From NCBI GenBank assembly GCA_017962665.1, contig JAGCUU010000023.1, positions 1-64,000 of the forward strand: a DNA stretch of 64,000 nucleotides, read 5' to 3'. Below the pieces are notes generated by a model. That model had not been told where the DNA came from. It searched no databases and saw only the letters and a program-made list of their open reading frames with translations. Below, piece after piece: positions 9,123 to 17,799 of the stretch; position 1 is the stretch's first letter; the number at the start of each line of letters is the position of its first letter. Source of the DNA: Bacteroidales bacterium (GTDB lineage: Bacteria; Bacteroidota; Bacteroidia; Bacteroidales; P3). Position numbers and translations under genes: made by a program.

Positions 9123-9908
9123 TTAAATTATTTTCGGCAGCTTGTGTTCTCGAAAAAAATCCGTGTCTATATAACGGCCATCATCACCGGCAAGTGCCTT
9201 GCGAAACTCATCGAAATTACGATGAGCCATATAAATAACATTGTACACATCGCCTACGTTATCGATAAAATGGGCATCGCTGTCGGTAATGAACGAGAAC
9301 CGCTTAAGATAGGCTGCTTTCTTGATTGTCTCGCTTTTTGTTGTGCGAAAATTGATTTCCAAGCCGTCGGCACGAAGGTCAGGCGGGACAAAGCCAAGCT
9401 GGCTCGTCAAAGAGGTTGTGCCTTTGTTGATATGTGCCGGCACAAAGAGTCCGCCGATGCGATGCACCTCGTCGTAAATACCATCGATATCGACATCTAT
9501 GGCATTAAGCAGGTGATACTCCTCCTCACCCACAATTTCTTCATTCTCGTCGACAATCAACTGGTAGCCGAAACGATCCTCGTCGTTAGGAATTTTCGGA
9601 AGGTGGATATCCAGAAATTCTTGAAAGGCGTCAAGCTGGGCATCGTCAGCAAAATAACAGAGGCAATGAGCCTCCTCTTGCGAAGTCACCTCGACACCGC
9701 CGAGAACGAAAAGGCCGCTTTCGCGGCCAATTTTCTGAGCCACCTTTACCTGACGTGTTGTGTTGTGGTCAGAGATGGCAATCATATCCAATCCTCTTGC
9801 CAACGCACGCTTCACAATGGCCGTGGGGCTCATTTCGAGGTCGCCGCAAGGCGAAAGGACTGTATGTATATGCAAGTCTGCTTTATATGGGTGCAGAGCC
9901 TCAGGCAT
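9123..9908 (-). CDS. PHP-domain phosphoesterase
   Basis: A 261-residue protein of the PHP metal-dependent phosphoesterase family (relatives include 3',5'-nucleoside bisphosphate phosphatases). Motif I is the HIH of ADLHIHTVLSPCG (His13, His15); ISDHN follows near residue 50, and a later SDAHF contributes the C-terminal metal ligands. Substrate unknown. The start at 9908 overlaps the end of the upstream DRTGG gene by eight bases; a longer in-frame extension to 10043 would run over that gene and is rejected. DRTGG and PHP proteins are often neighbours in anaerobes, sometimes beside iron hydrogenase genes, which are absent here. Confidence 0.85.
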   Translation of the reverse strand: MPEALHPYKADLHIHTVLSPCGDLEMSPTAIVKRALARGLDMIAISDHNTTRQVKVAQKIGRESGLFVLGGVEVTSQEEAHCLCYFADDAQLDAFQEFLDIHLPKIPNDEDRFGYQLIVDENEEIVGEEEYHLLNAIDVDIDGIYDEVHRIGGLFVPAHINKGTTSLTSQLGFVPPDLRADGLEINFRTTKSETIKKAAYLKRFSFITDSDAHFIDNVGDVYNVIYMAHRNFDEFRKALAGDDGRYIDTDFFREHKLPKII

Positions 9909-10236
9909 TAAGCAGCTGATAGATTTTGCCGGCAGTCTCGAAAGTTTCGGCATCGGTAGAGAGGAATGGAATACCCTCTTCATTACTCTGTTCCTTGGTA
10001 TCTTCGCTGGCATCCAAACCCTTGACAAGAATGACCGCTGCAAGCTCCTTTAAAGAAGCGATAGCCATAACATTCTTGTGAGTCTGAAGGGTAACCCATA
10101 GACAACCCATATCAGCATTGCCCATAACGTCGCTCAACAAGTCCGACACATAGCATCCCTCGACCTCTTTGTCGAGTCCGCTTTCTCCTGACAGAACCTT
10201 AAGGTTTAATGCCTCAACAATATCTCTTACTTTCAT
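9901..10236 (-). CDS. DRTGG-domain protein
   Basis: A small cytoplasmic protein of 111 residues that resembles the DRTGG domain found alone or next to CBS domains and HPr kinase-like proteins. It starts MKVRDIVEALNLKVLSG and has the internal GCYVSDLLSDVM stretch typical of the family. Role unknown; the domain is suspected to bind a small ligand. It has its own promoter and is coupled to the PHP gene by an eight-base overlap. Confidence 0.75.
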   Translation of the reverse strand: MKVRDIVEALNLKVLSGESGLDKEVEGCYVSDLLSDVMGNADMGCLWVTLQTHKNVMAIASLKELAAVILVKGLDASEDTKEQSNEEGIPFLSTDAETFETAGKIYQLLNA

Positions 10237-10289
10237 ATCTTATTATTTTTTAATTTATTATTTATTATAATCCAAATCTTTTCAAAGTA

Positions 10290-10319
10290 CAAATATACAC
10301 TAAAAAAACGACTTTCAAA
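10290..10319 (-). promoter_or_regulatory. Promoter of the DRTGG-PHP pair
   Basis: The minus strand has TTTG (10316-10319), an 18-base spacer and TATATTTG (10290-10297), a good Bacteroidota -33/-7 pair 53 bases upstream of the DRTGG start codon. Confidence 0.65.
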
Positions 10320-10332
10320 AACAGAAACAAAA

Positions 10333-10806
10333 CTATTCGTTATGATATGGTTCATGGCGAAGGATGGTAAAAGCCCTATATAGCTGTTCCACAAAGAAAA
10401 GCCTTACCATCTGATGGTTGAACGTCATTGATGACAGCGATATTTTGTCATGTGCCGCCGCATAAACCGACGGAGCAAAACCGAAGGCACCCCCAACCAC
10501 AAAAAAAAGCGAGCGAATACCGCTGTTCATCTGCTTTTGCAGATACTGGGAAAAGCCAACCGAGGTATGCTGGATTCCATGCTCGTCGAGAAGGACTATT
10601 CTGTCCGCTTTCTCCAAATATTTAAGGATCAATGCAGCCTCGCGTTCCTTTATTTCATCAGGCGATGCGTTCCTCTGTTCCTTGAGTGCCGGAATCACTA
10701 TTATTTCAAAATCCACATAATGCTTCAGGCGCGACACATAGCGTTCTATACCTTCCCTCAGGTATTGTTCATCGGTTTTGGCAACCACAAGTAGTTTGAC
10801 ATTCAT
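10333..10806 (-). CDS. rlmH: 23S rRNA (pseudouridine-1915-N3)-methyltransferase RlmH
   Basis: The 157-residue product has the canonical RlmH length. The enzyme is a SPOUT methyltransferase that modifies pseudouridine 1915 in helix 69 of 23S rRNA. The knot shows FVVGGAFGF and ends with the LFFVEQLYRA..I....PYHNE tail. ATG at 10806 gives the family-standard MNVKLLVVAKT start; a TTG at 10827 overlapping the upstream stop would add seven residues and is less likely. Confidence 0.95.
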   Translation of the reverse strand: MNVKLLVVAKTDEQYLREGIERYVSRLKHYVDFEIIVIPALKEQRNASPDEIKEREAALILKYLEKADRIVLLDEHGIQHTSVGFSQYLQKQMNSGIRSLFFVVGGAFGFAPSVYAAAHDKISLSSMTFNHQMVRLFFVEQLYRAFTILRHEPYHNE

Positions 10807-10823
10807 ACCCCGTTCCTTTCCTG

Positions 10824-11894
10824 TCAACGTTCGTGACGAACTATCAAATAAATAAAGGGTGCAACCTTTAGCGATTTGCAGTAACGGCGGCGTTGACGCA
10901 TACGCAGGCCACCCTTGCGTACGGTCTGATCCTTGCCATTCCTGCTAACCTCAAGCACTTTGTTCAAATCCACCTTGTCAATACGGCGGTTGTAACAGCG
11001 GCTGATCCATGCCTTGGGACCGCGACGATGTTCGTTGTAGCGTCCCGGAAGGATAGCCATTGTATATCCATAAGGGTTAAGCAGCTGACGGTAATCCTCG
11101 GCAGGCAATAATCGTTCCGTCCAACTTCCGCTTACAGGATCGCATGTGTTGAACTTGTCGAACAGCAGATTCGGAGAGCGTGCCTCGACAGCACGTTCCA
11201 CATCGGCAAGCACAAGTCCGCGTGTGTTGTCGGCCCAATAGTCAAGCTCATTGTCAGACATATCATGGTGCAATTTGCGAATATGGTCCCTGCGCATCTT
11301 CCAGAACCCTTTTTTCATGGTAGTGCCCAACTCGTCGCTCTGCATGGCACGGTGTAAACGACGCACCACACGTTTGTTGTACGGATTGGAGGCTGTTGTA
11401 AAAATCATCCCCATCGAGGGCGATATCTCATGCAGTTGGGCAAAGAACTCGTCGAGGACATAAATATGTTCTATCACATCCATGCCCAAGACCATATCCG
11501 GCCTCACACCATTTTCACTACACCATGTCTTCAGTGTCGTGGCGTCACCTTCCAGTATTGTGTCTGGCCTGAACCCAATCCTTTCAGACAAGGCAGATAC
11601 AGTCTGCAGTGCATCTGGATTGTTGTCGACATAAATCACACGGCCAAAGCCAATCTGTTTTGCGAGTATAGAGAGCAAGCCATGTCCGCCACCATAGTCA
11701 ACAATAGTCATATCCTGTGGAGACATAGAACACAAAGCCAACGCCTTATCGAGACAAAACAGATATATCTCGGTATAGAATTCTGCAGCGGAAAGGGTTC
11801 TCCTCAGTGATTTACGACTGTAGCTGCTGATACCGAGGTCGCGAGGCTTCAACTCTTTAAGCGACGACACAAAACTGGAGACTGAATGTTGCAT
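10824..11894 (-). CDS. Class I SAM-dependent methyltransferase
   Basis: A 356-residue protein. After an N-terminal helical region it shows a Rossmann methyltransferase core: motif I VDYGGGHGLLS near residue 88, an acidic end of strand 2 (VIYVDNNPDA), and MVLGMDVIEHI near 155. Family resemblance is to small-molecule or lipid methyltransferases; the substrate cannot be read. It lies two bases downstream of the GNAT-like gene and just before rlmH, so the three are probably co-transcribed. The C-terminal 80 residues are very basic. Confidence 0.75.
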   Translation of the reverse strand: MQHSVSSFVSSLKELKPRDLGISSYSRKSLRRTLSAAEFYTEIYLFCLDKALALCSMSPQDMTIVDYGGGHGLLSILAKQIGFGRVIYVDNNPDALQTVSALSERIGFRPDTILEGDATTLKTWCSENGVRPDMVLGMDVIEHIYVLDEFFAQLHEISPSMGMIFTTASNPYNKRVVRRLHRAMQSDELGTTMKKGFWKMRRDHIRKLHHDMSDNELDYWADNTRGLVLADVERAVEARSPNLLFDKFNTCDPVSGSWTERLLPAEDYRQLLNPYGYTMAILPGRYNEHRRGPKAWISRCYNRRIDKVDLNKVLEVSRNGKDQTVRKGGLRMRQRRRYCKSLKVAPFIYLIVRHER

Positions 11895-11896
11895 AA

Positions 11897-12892
11897 CTAC
11901 CGTTTCTGCTTTAATCTTAGGAAAAGGCCTGACAGTCCACGGGTTTTGGATATTTCGAAAAACGGGATCTGTTTGGCTCCGAACGAACGATAAAAATACT
12001 CTATACCCTCATCCATGCTGCCTTCAAAGTCGAACGAATGCACTTTGCCATTCAAATATTTCAACAATCCCCACAAGAGCGTTTCGCTATGTCCACTGCG
12101 GTGCAACGACAAATCATGTGCCGACATCAACGAATAAGCACATCTGTCGTCGAAAGCAACGAAGCGTGCAGACAGGAGCCTGTTTTCCGCATCATGGAGA
12201 GATGCAATAACGCCCTGTCCACGTTCGAGTGCATTGGAGCATACACGTTTTATAAAATCTTCAGAGAGGAGGTCTCCCTTTCCCTTTTCATTCCAATACT
12301 TGCAATGGAACCGAGCAAAATCCTCAGGTCTCATGTCGAAACGAACCATTGTAGATTTTTCATACTTATGGATTTTCTTTTGGCGTTTCTCCACATCGAA
12401 CGATGCAAACACCCAATCCAAGTCCCCGATATCATCTATACGGTAGGTATAGCGCGTTGACTGTCTATACCCTGCCCAGAAAAATGGCAACCAATTGGTC
12501 ACCTGGGGCGAGAAGTTCTGGAGGAAAAGTGCCGGATTGACAGATTCCACTTGTCTCAAAAGCTCACGGGCTACATTTTTTTCAAACTCAAGACGATGAC
12601 TATAGCCACTTAATTCACCATAACAATACAAAGGTCCCGAAAACTGAGTCAGCTGAGGTTCTATGATATATGTAATCCCCATCTTACGGCCATAATGATA
12701 CGGCATTGCGCCAAGCAGGGTGCCCCCGGAATAGGCAAGAGCCACATCCCACTGCTTATCGTAGCAGACGGCTTCCATCCACCAATATTGCTGAAACAGC
12801 GGCACATATATCTGCCGCTGCTCACAGAATTCCCTATATAGTTTCTTATTATCGATAATTGACCTCCTACTATTGTAGAATGATAGCAACAC
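11897..12892 (-). CDS. GNAT/FemAB-like acyltransferase
   Basis: About 324-331 residues that resemble the double-GNAT, FemAB-like acyltransferases (Acetyltransf_6 type). There is a WWMEAVCYDKQWDVALAY segment near the start and a second GNAT half ending in YFYRSFGAKQIPFFEISK. Acceptor unknown. The start is uncertain: a GTG at 12892 lies inside the preceding OmpA-like gene, whereas an AGGAGG sequence just after that gene's tandem TAG codons is followed by SIIDNKKLYREF, where relatives commonly begin with IDNKKLYREF. An ATT or ATC start near 12860 is possible. Confidence 0.7.
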   Translation of the reverse strand: MLLSFYNSRRSIIDNKKLYREFCEQRQIYVPLFQQYWWMEAVCYDKQWDVALAYSGGTLLGAMPYHYGRKMGITYIIEPQLTQFSGPLYCYGELSGYSHRLEFEKNVARELLRQVESVNPALFLQNFSPQVTNWLPFFWAGYRQSTRYTYRIDDIGDLDWVFASFDVEKRQKKIHKYEKSTMVRFDMRPEDFARFHCKYWNEKGKGDLLSEDFIKRVCSNALERGQGVIASLHDAENRLLSARFVAFDDRCAYSLMSAHDLSLHRSGHSETLLWGLLKYLNGKVHSFDFEGSMDEGIEYFYRSFGAKQIPFFEISKTRGLSGLFLRLKQKR

Positions 12893-13805
12893 GGTTGTTC
12901 ATAATGCGTCCCTCGTATGTGCTGTTGTCGCCAATGGGGTCCGCTGTACCTTTGGCTTCTATCTCTATACGATATTCGTTGACGCCTCGGGCTATAAGTT
13001 TTTTCTTAACCTCGACGGCACGCTGGCGAGAGAGACCGAGATTGTAGGCATCGGTACCCACATTGTCGCTATACCCGCGCAACATAACTTCAAGACGATC
13101 GTTGCCAAGCATATAGGCGGCGAGGCTGTCGAGCATCGGTTCCCACGATTCAACCACTGTAGCATCGTTAGGGAAGAACTTGATATCACTGAATGTCTTG
13201 GCACCTTCCGCAGCACTGGGGAAAAGATTGACCTTTTTGGTTCCAAAATAGAGCAGCATACCAACATGGATAATCTGGTCAGAAGGCTGTTCTGTGGTAA
13301 AATATTCGGTACCTTGCCAGTAGCGGTTGTCAACCTGAGCCACCATGAATTGTAGCTTGTTACGCATATCCTCATCATCGGCCCATGCTTTGTAAGCCTT
13401 GAGAGAGGCAAGAGCCTCTTCCCTGCCCTGTTCCACGAGCTGCTGACGAAGAGCCTCGTCCTCGATATTGGGATTTATAGCGAAGAGTGCACACATTCTC
13501 ATAGGCGAACGGGAGACAGTGGAAAGATAATTGACCACGGGGTTGAAATTACCCCAATCCGGATGACGCATCTCCGACAACTCCGCTATCTTAGTGTAAT
13601 CGAAGTCACAGAAATAGACTTTCTTAGCGTCAAAAGTGGTGAACTTCCAAATGGAATCATAGTCACACTTGCGCACTTTCTGCTTTCCATCTACAAAGGG
13701 ACTGGTTTCCTTGACACCTTTCTTGCCGTTCTGAGCATACGTATCAAGCGACATTACAAAAAGCAGCGACAAGGAGACTAATATTAAAGAAACAAGTTTT
13801 TTCAT
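12870..13805 (-). CDS. OmpA-family outer membrane protein
   Basis: A 311-residue secreted protein with signal peptide (cleavage after DTYAQ, about residue 25), a family-specific N-terminal domain, and a C-terminal OmpA/MotB peptidoglycan-binding domain (about 205-311). Key OmpA residues are visible: GYSDNVGTDAYNLGLSRQRA and NNRVAI near the end. It probably links the outer membrane to the wall. It ends with tandem TAG stops and overlaps the GTG of the next gene. The first half is not recognised beyond being common in the order. Confidence 0.85.
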   Translation of the reverse strand: MKKLVSLILVSLSLLFVMSLDTYAQNGKKGVKETSPFVDGKQKVRKCDYDSIWKFTTFDAKKVYFCDFDYTKIAELSEMRHPDWGNFNPVVNYLSTVSRSPMRMCALFAINPNIEDEALRQQLVEQGREEALASLKAYKAWADDEDMRNKLQFMVAQVDNRYWQGTEYFTTEQPSDQIIHVGMLLYFGTKKVNLFPSAAEGAKTFSDIKFFPNDATVVESWEPMLDSLAAYMLGNDRLEVMLRGYSDNVGTDAYNLGLSRQRAVEVKKKLIARGVNEYRIEIEAKGTADPIGDNSTYEGRIMNNRVAIILQ

Positions 13806-13968
13806 GAATAATGATTATTGTGAAGGTGGTTTATGACAAGTTTTTGGTAATTGGGTTTGTGATTGGAAAATGATTTCGTTATTTTATTCCCTGATTAGTG
13901 ACAGTAAAGTAAAATAAATTGCAACAATGTTACTTTCTAAACGCAAGTAGTAGAAAAATATTGCACGA

Positions 13969-14661
13969 TTAATTGTTATTATCCTCGTCAGGGTCGACGA
14001 GAGTGCCGTCCTCACAACATACGACACGTGCCGGGAACTTGTCAATCATCATAAAGTCATGCGTAGAAATAAGCATTGGCACACCCGACTCACGGTTTAT
14101 TTCGGTGAGCAGGTGCATAATCTCGCTGGAAGTGATGGGATCGAGATTCCCTGTAGGCTCGTCAGCAATAATAAGGTCGGGAGTATTGACCAATGCTCTT
14201 GCAATGCCGACACGCTGCCTCTCTCCTTCCGAAAGGCGGTAAGTCTGATACGATGCCTTTTCAGCGACACCTACGGAAGCCAGCACCTCCATGATACGTT
14301 CGTCTATCAGGTTCTTCTTCTTCCATCCGATACTTTTAAGGACAAATGCCAGATTGTCGTATACATTACGGTCTGTAAGAAGTTGAAAATTCTGGAATAC
14401 TATTCCAAGACGACGACGCAGGAGAGGTATTTGACGACGCTTCAATGTGGAAAGATCAAACCCGCACACCACACCGCTGCCTTCATCCAAAGGAGAGTCC
14501 GCATACAGTGTCCGAAGCAGGGAAGTCTTTCCCGCACCGCTTTTTCCAATAAGATATACAAATTCACCTTCGCGCATTGTGAAGTTGACATTCTTCAGAA
14601 CAGCACCTTCTTCATGACTGATTGTCACATTTTTAAGTGATATTATCTGCTTCTTTTCCAT
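13969..14661 (-). CDS. ftsE: Cell division ATP-binding protein FtsE
   Basis: A 230-residue ABC ATPase. The FtsEX complex controls peptidoglycan hydrolases at the septum. Walker A is GKSGAGKTS, the Q loop lies in GIVFQNFQLL, and Walker B is LIIADEPTGNLD followed by the His of STHD. The signature motif is LSEGE rather than the usual LSGGE. ATG at 14661 is chosen because an upstream in-frame ATG at 14679 lies inside the promoter box. No ftsX follows; the next gene downstream is the OmpA-like gene 164 bases away. Confidence 0.88.
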   Translation of the reverse strand: MEKKQIISLKNVTISHEEGAVLKNVNFTMREGEFVYLIGKSGAGKTSLLRTLYADSPLDEGSGVVCGFDLSTLKRRQIPLLRRRLGIVFQNFQLLTDRNVYDNLAFVLKSIGWKKKNLIDERIMEVLASVGVAEKASYQTYRLSEGERQRVGIARALVNTPDLIIADEPTGNLDPITSSEIMHLLTEINRESGVPMLISTHDFMMIDKFPARVVCCEDGTLVDPDEDNNN

Positions 14662-14676
14662 GCTATGTATTTTGTA

Positions 14677-14684
14677 CAAAAGTA
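14677..14684 (-). promoter_or_regulatory. -7 box upstream of ftsE
   Basis: TACTTTTG on the minus strand is a perfect TAnnTTTG match 16 bases before the ATG at 14661, and it overlaps the alternative start at 14679. This decides the ftsE start. Confidence 0.6.
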
Positions 14685-14718
14685 CATGAAAAAATTGGTT
14701 TTCACGACGAAAAGTAAC

Positions 14719-14746
14719 GGTTAAAGTTTAAAGTTTAACGATTAAA
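14719..14746 (+). repeat. Heptameric repeat of the GGTTAAA type, four units
   Basis: Four imperfect heptamers in phase: GGTTAAA, GTTTAAA, GTTTAAC, GATTAAA. The array lies in the leader region of ftsE. Related arrays occur at 23987-24042, 45444-45471 and 54140-54160. Confidence 0.65.
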
Positions 14747-14845
14747 GTTGTTTTCTTATTGATAATCAACAAATAATCCATCAAAATGTTTTGACTTATT
14801 ATTTACAAAATGGAAAAAAACTTTTTATTGCATTACATTATTCTT

Positions 14846-16324
14846 TCAACGGCGCCAAAAACCAGGCATGAAAAGAATAAAGACCGTGAGACATTCCAGT
14901 CTGCCAAGGAGCATTAGTAGTGAACATAGACATTTAGCGACAGGTGGAAAAGCCGAATAGCTACCAAAACCGCCACAACTTCCGAGTCCAGGTCCATAAC
15001 CTGTGATGCACCCAAATGCCGCTCCTAACGACTCCTCGGCACCGACACCACAGACCATAAGCAACAATACCGTTACAAGAATTGTAATTGCAAAGACAAT
15101 AAAAATCACCATAACATTGGTCACCAGATCATTTTGCACAGGCTGACCGTTCAAGCGCACAGGGTTGTATGCATTGGGATGTATACGCATGAATATGGTC
15201 TGCTTGACTCCACGTAACAATACGAGAAGACGCATCACCTTCACTCCTCCTGTTGTAGAGCCCGCCATACCGCCACAGAAACAGAGTGCAAGAAAAAGCA
15301 AGACGACGGGAGTCCACCAACTATTGGTGTCTGCCACCACACTGCCGGTGGTCGTCACGACACTGACAGTCTGCACCACACCGCAGCGCAGCGCATCTTT
15401 CCAAGCATATCCGTCATGCATATACAGCACAGCCACTACAAAGGCAGCGGAGATTGTCAAAATTATCATATAGAATCCAAGCTGGTCTAACTTATGATGC
15501 ATCTGACTCCAACGGAAAGTGAAGAGATTGTATAGCAGTGCAAAGTTCACACCACCAAAAAACATTGCGGCAGCCAGTATATACTGCTGCAATGGCGTAA
15601 AGCCTGCAATGCTGTCTGAATAAATCGAAAATCCACCAGTGGATATATTTGTAAAAGTGATATTTACCGCTTCCCAGAGCGACATGCCAGAAAAGCAGAG
15701 CGCGACCACAAAAAAGAGTGTCAGCGAGATATATATAGCAAGGGTATGCTGAACCCTGGAGCGCAAAGTGAAAGAGGTCTTCCCGACATTGTCGGCAACG
15801 CTTACCTCCGCAGTGTAAAGACTGTATCTGTTAAGTCCCAGACGCGGAACGATTGCCAAAACGAGAAGGATTATTCCAAAACCGCCAAACCACTGCGAAA
15901 TACTGCGCCACAACAACAATGACGGCGGCATATGGCTCACATCCGGGAAGATGGTGGCACCAGTGGATGTAAGTCCAGACATAGATTCAAAAAAGGCATC
16001 GGAAAACGACGTGCAACTGCCAGTGAAAAGGAACGGAAGTGTTCCGAAAAGAGAAAGGAGTATCCATATCAGACATACAAGTATGTATGAAACCCTTTTA
16101 TCCGGTATTGGATTAGCGTTTTTATTGCGACGACGCCGTCCTTGAAGCAGGAAACCAACGACAAGAGTGGCAATTGCCGCCAACAATAGCGGCAAAATCA
16201 TGCCATCGCCGTAATGGATTGCCGGAACAAGGCATAATGCCATAGCCACTCCTTCGCCAATCAGCGGCATCGCCAAAGGACGGCGAATGACCTCAAAATC
16301 CGTTTTATGCAATATATGGCTCAT
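14846..16324 (-). CDS. trkH: Trk-type potassium uptake channel subunit TrkH, second copy
   Basis: A 492-residue integral membrane protein of the TrkH/KtrB family with four M1-P-M2 repeats. Selectivity loops include STGATIF, STGGFS, TTGSVV and GYGPGLGSCGGFG. It forms the potassium pore in the inner membrane, gated by TrkA. It follows the first trkH by five bases and is clearly its paralogue, though divergent. It is the last gene of the NusG-like/trkA/trkH/trkH operon. Confidence 0.9.
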   Translation of the reverse strand: MSHILHKTDFEVIRRPLAMPLIGEGVAMALCLVPAIHYGDGMILPLLLAAIATLVVGFLLQGRRRRNKNANPIPDKRVSYILVCLIWILLSLFGTLPFLFTGSCTSFSDAFFESMSGLTSTGATIFPDVSHMPPSLLLWRSISQWFGGFGIILLVLAIVPRLGLNRYSLYTAEVSVADNVGKTSFTLRSRVQHTLAIYISLTLFFVVALCFSGMSLWEAVNITFTNISTGGFSIYSDSIAGFTPLQQYILAAAMFFGGVNFALLYNLFTFRWSQMHHKLDQLGFYMIILTISAAFVVAVLYMHDGYAWKDALRCGVVQTVSVVTTTGSVVADTNSWWTPVVLLFLALCFCGGMAGSTTGGVKVMRLLVLLRGVKQTIFMRIHPNAYNPVRLNGQPVQNDLVTNVMVIFIVFAITILVTVLLLMVCGVGAEESLGAAFGCITGYGPGLGSCGGFGSYSAFPPVAKCLCSLLMLLGRLECLTVFILFMPGFWRR

Positions 16325-16329
16325 CCCTA

Positions 16330-17796
16330 TCAGCGTTTTCTCCAGTATGAAGGTAACAGAATAGCCACTATGGCAAAAATCTCAAGCCTTCCGGCAAGCA
16401 TCAGAGACATCACAGTCCATTTTGCCACAGGCAACATTTGTATATAATCGAGGCTGGCACCAAGATTATTGATTACCGGCGACGGCCCAAGATTGCCCAT
16501 ATTGGCCGCTGCCATGCAGAGTGCATTCGATATGTTTATTCCGCAAAGAGTCAATACAAAAGCCCCGACAGCAACGAGCATCAGATAAAGAAAAACAAAT
16601 GAGAACACCCTCCGTATATATTCGTCTGCCACAACATTCCCATTCACCTTGACACACATTACAGCTCGTGGATGCAACATGCTAATGAAATAGTTACGGA
16701 CATAGCGAGACATTATCATCAATCGCTTGATCTTCATTCCTCCACCTGTGGAACCTGCCGAGGCTCCTACAAATATCAAAAGAAAAGTGACCACAGAAAC
16801 CGTCATGGGCCATACCGCTGGCGATGCCGTGTAAAAGCCGCATGTAGACAATGTCGAAGCCACATGAAACAGTGAAAACTGGATATTATGGACTGTAAAA
16901 CCTCCGCCGCCAACAGCAAAACCTAAGAAACAAAGCATGACGACAGACAAAAATAGCATTAGGTAGCGTCGCAGCTCCTCGTCGCACAATAATTTGCGCC
17001 ATTTGCCTGTAAAAAAATAAAAGAGCAGGGCAAGGTTTATTCCCGAGAGGAACATAAAGAGAGTGATGCACCCGATAGAGAAATCAGAGAATGATGCCAG
17101 GCCGTCGGAATGGGTCATAAAGCCACCAGTAGACACTGTGCTCAACGCGGTGCAGAACGAGTCCACAAACGTATTTCCGCCAGCTATCAGCAGAATGAAG
17201 AGTGCGAGTGTCAACGACACATAGACCACCCACATAAGCATAACGTTGCGTTTCATTCGAGGATGCAGCCGTCGTTGCAACGTCCCTGAAAATTCAGCCT
17301 CGTAAAGACGTGCACTTCCTTCGTTGAGGCGGTGTAGAAGAGCCACAACAAACAATATCAAACCCAAGCCTCCAACCCATTGGGAGGTACTACGCCACAC
17401 CAGCACCCCTTCCGGCAGTCTATCCAGATTAGACAACACAGAAGAGCCCGTCGTTGTAAATCCGGAAAAAGATTCAAATGCAGCATCCGTAAACGTCGTG
17501 ATAGTGCTTGTAAAGATATATGGCAACACCCCGACAAGAGGTATTACAATCCAGATGACAGCGGTATAAAAGTAGCTCTCGCGCTCTTGAAGCACTTTTG
17601 AAGCGCCATTGCCCAAGATGTTTCTCATAAACAAGCCCAAGGCAAGAATCAAGACTGCAGAGATGAGCAACCCGAACTGTGACCCGTCGGCATAATAAAC
17701 GGAGACACAGACAGGTATTGTCATAGAAAACGCCATAATAACCAGGAGCATTCCAAGCAACCTGAAAAGTAGTCTGAAATTGAAATGCCTTCCCAC
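16330..17796 (-). CDS. trkH: Trk-type potassium uptake channel subunit TrkH, first copy
   Basis: A 488-residue potassium channel subunit of the TrkH family, with selectivity loops TTGSSVL, STGGFMT, TCGFYTA and NMGNLGPS. It begins with GTG, three bases after the trkA stop codon, and carries the common N-terminus FNFRLLFRLLG. The presence of two different TrkH subunits with one TrkA suggests either alternative channels or a mixed assembly. Confidence 0.9.
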   Translation of the reverse strand: MGRHFNFRLLFRLLGMLLVIMAFSMTIPVCVSVYYADGSQFGLLISAVLILALGLFMRNILGNGASKVLQERESYFYTAVIWIVIPLVGVLPYIFTSTITTFTDAAFESFSGFTTTGSSVLSNLDRLPEGVLVWRSTSQWVGGLGLILFVVALLHRLNEGSARLYEAEFSGTLQRRLHPRMKRNVMLMWVVYVSLTLALFILLIAGGNTFVDSFCTALSTVSTGGFMTHSDGLASFSDFSIGCITLFMFLSGINLALLFYFFTGKWRKLLCDEELRRYLMLFLSVVMLCFLGFAVGGGGFTVHNIQFSLFHVASTLSTCGFYTASPAVWPMTVSVVTFLLIFVGASAGSTGGGMKIKRLMIMSRYVRNYFISMLHPRAVMCVKVNGNVVADEYIRRVFSFVFLYLMLVAVGAFVLTLCGINISNALCMAAANMGNLGPSPVINNLGASLDYIQMLPVAKWTVMSLMLAGRLEIFAIVAILLPSYWRKR

Positions 17797-17799
17797 AGC

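Noticed and set aside
9144..9911. 255-codon frame on the plus strand
   Set aside because: Antisense shadow of the PHP gene.
9909..10043. Extended start of the PHP protein
   Set aside because: It would overlap the DRTGG gene by more than 140 bases; the start at 9908 matches the domain.
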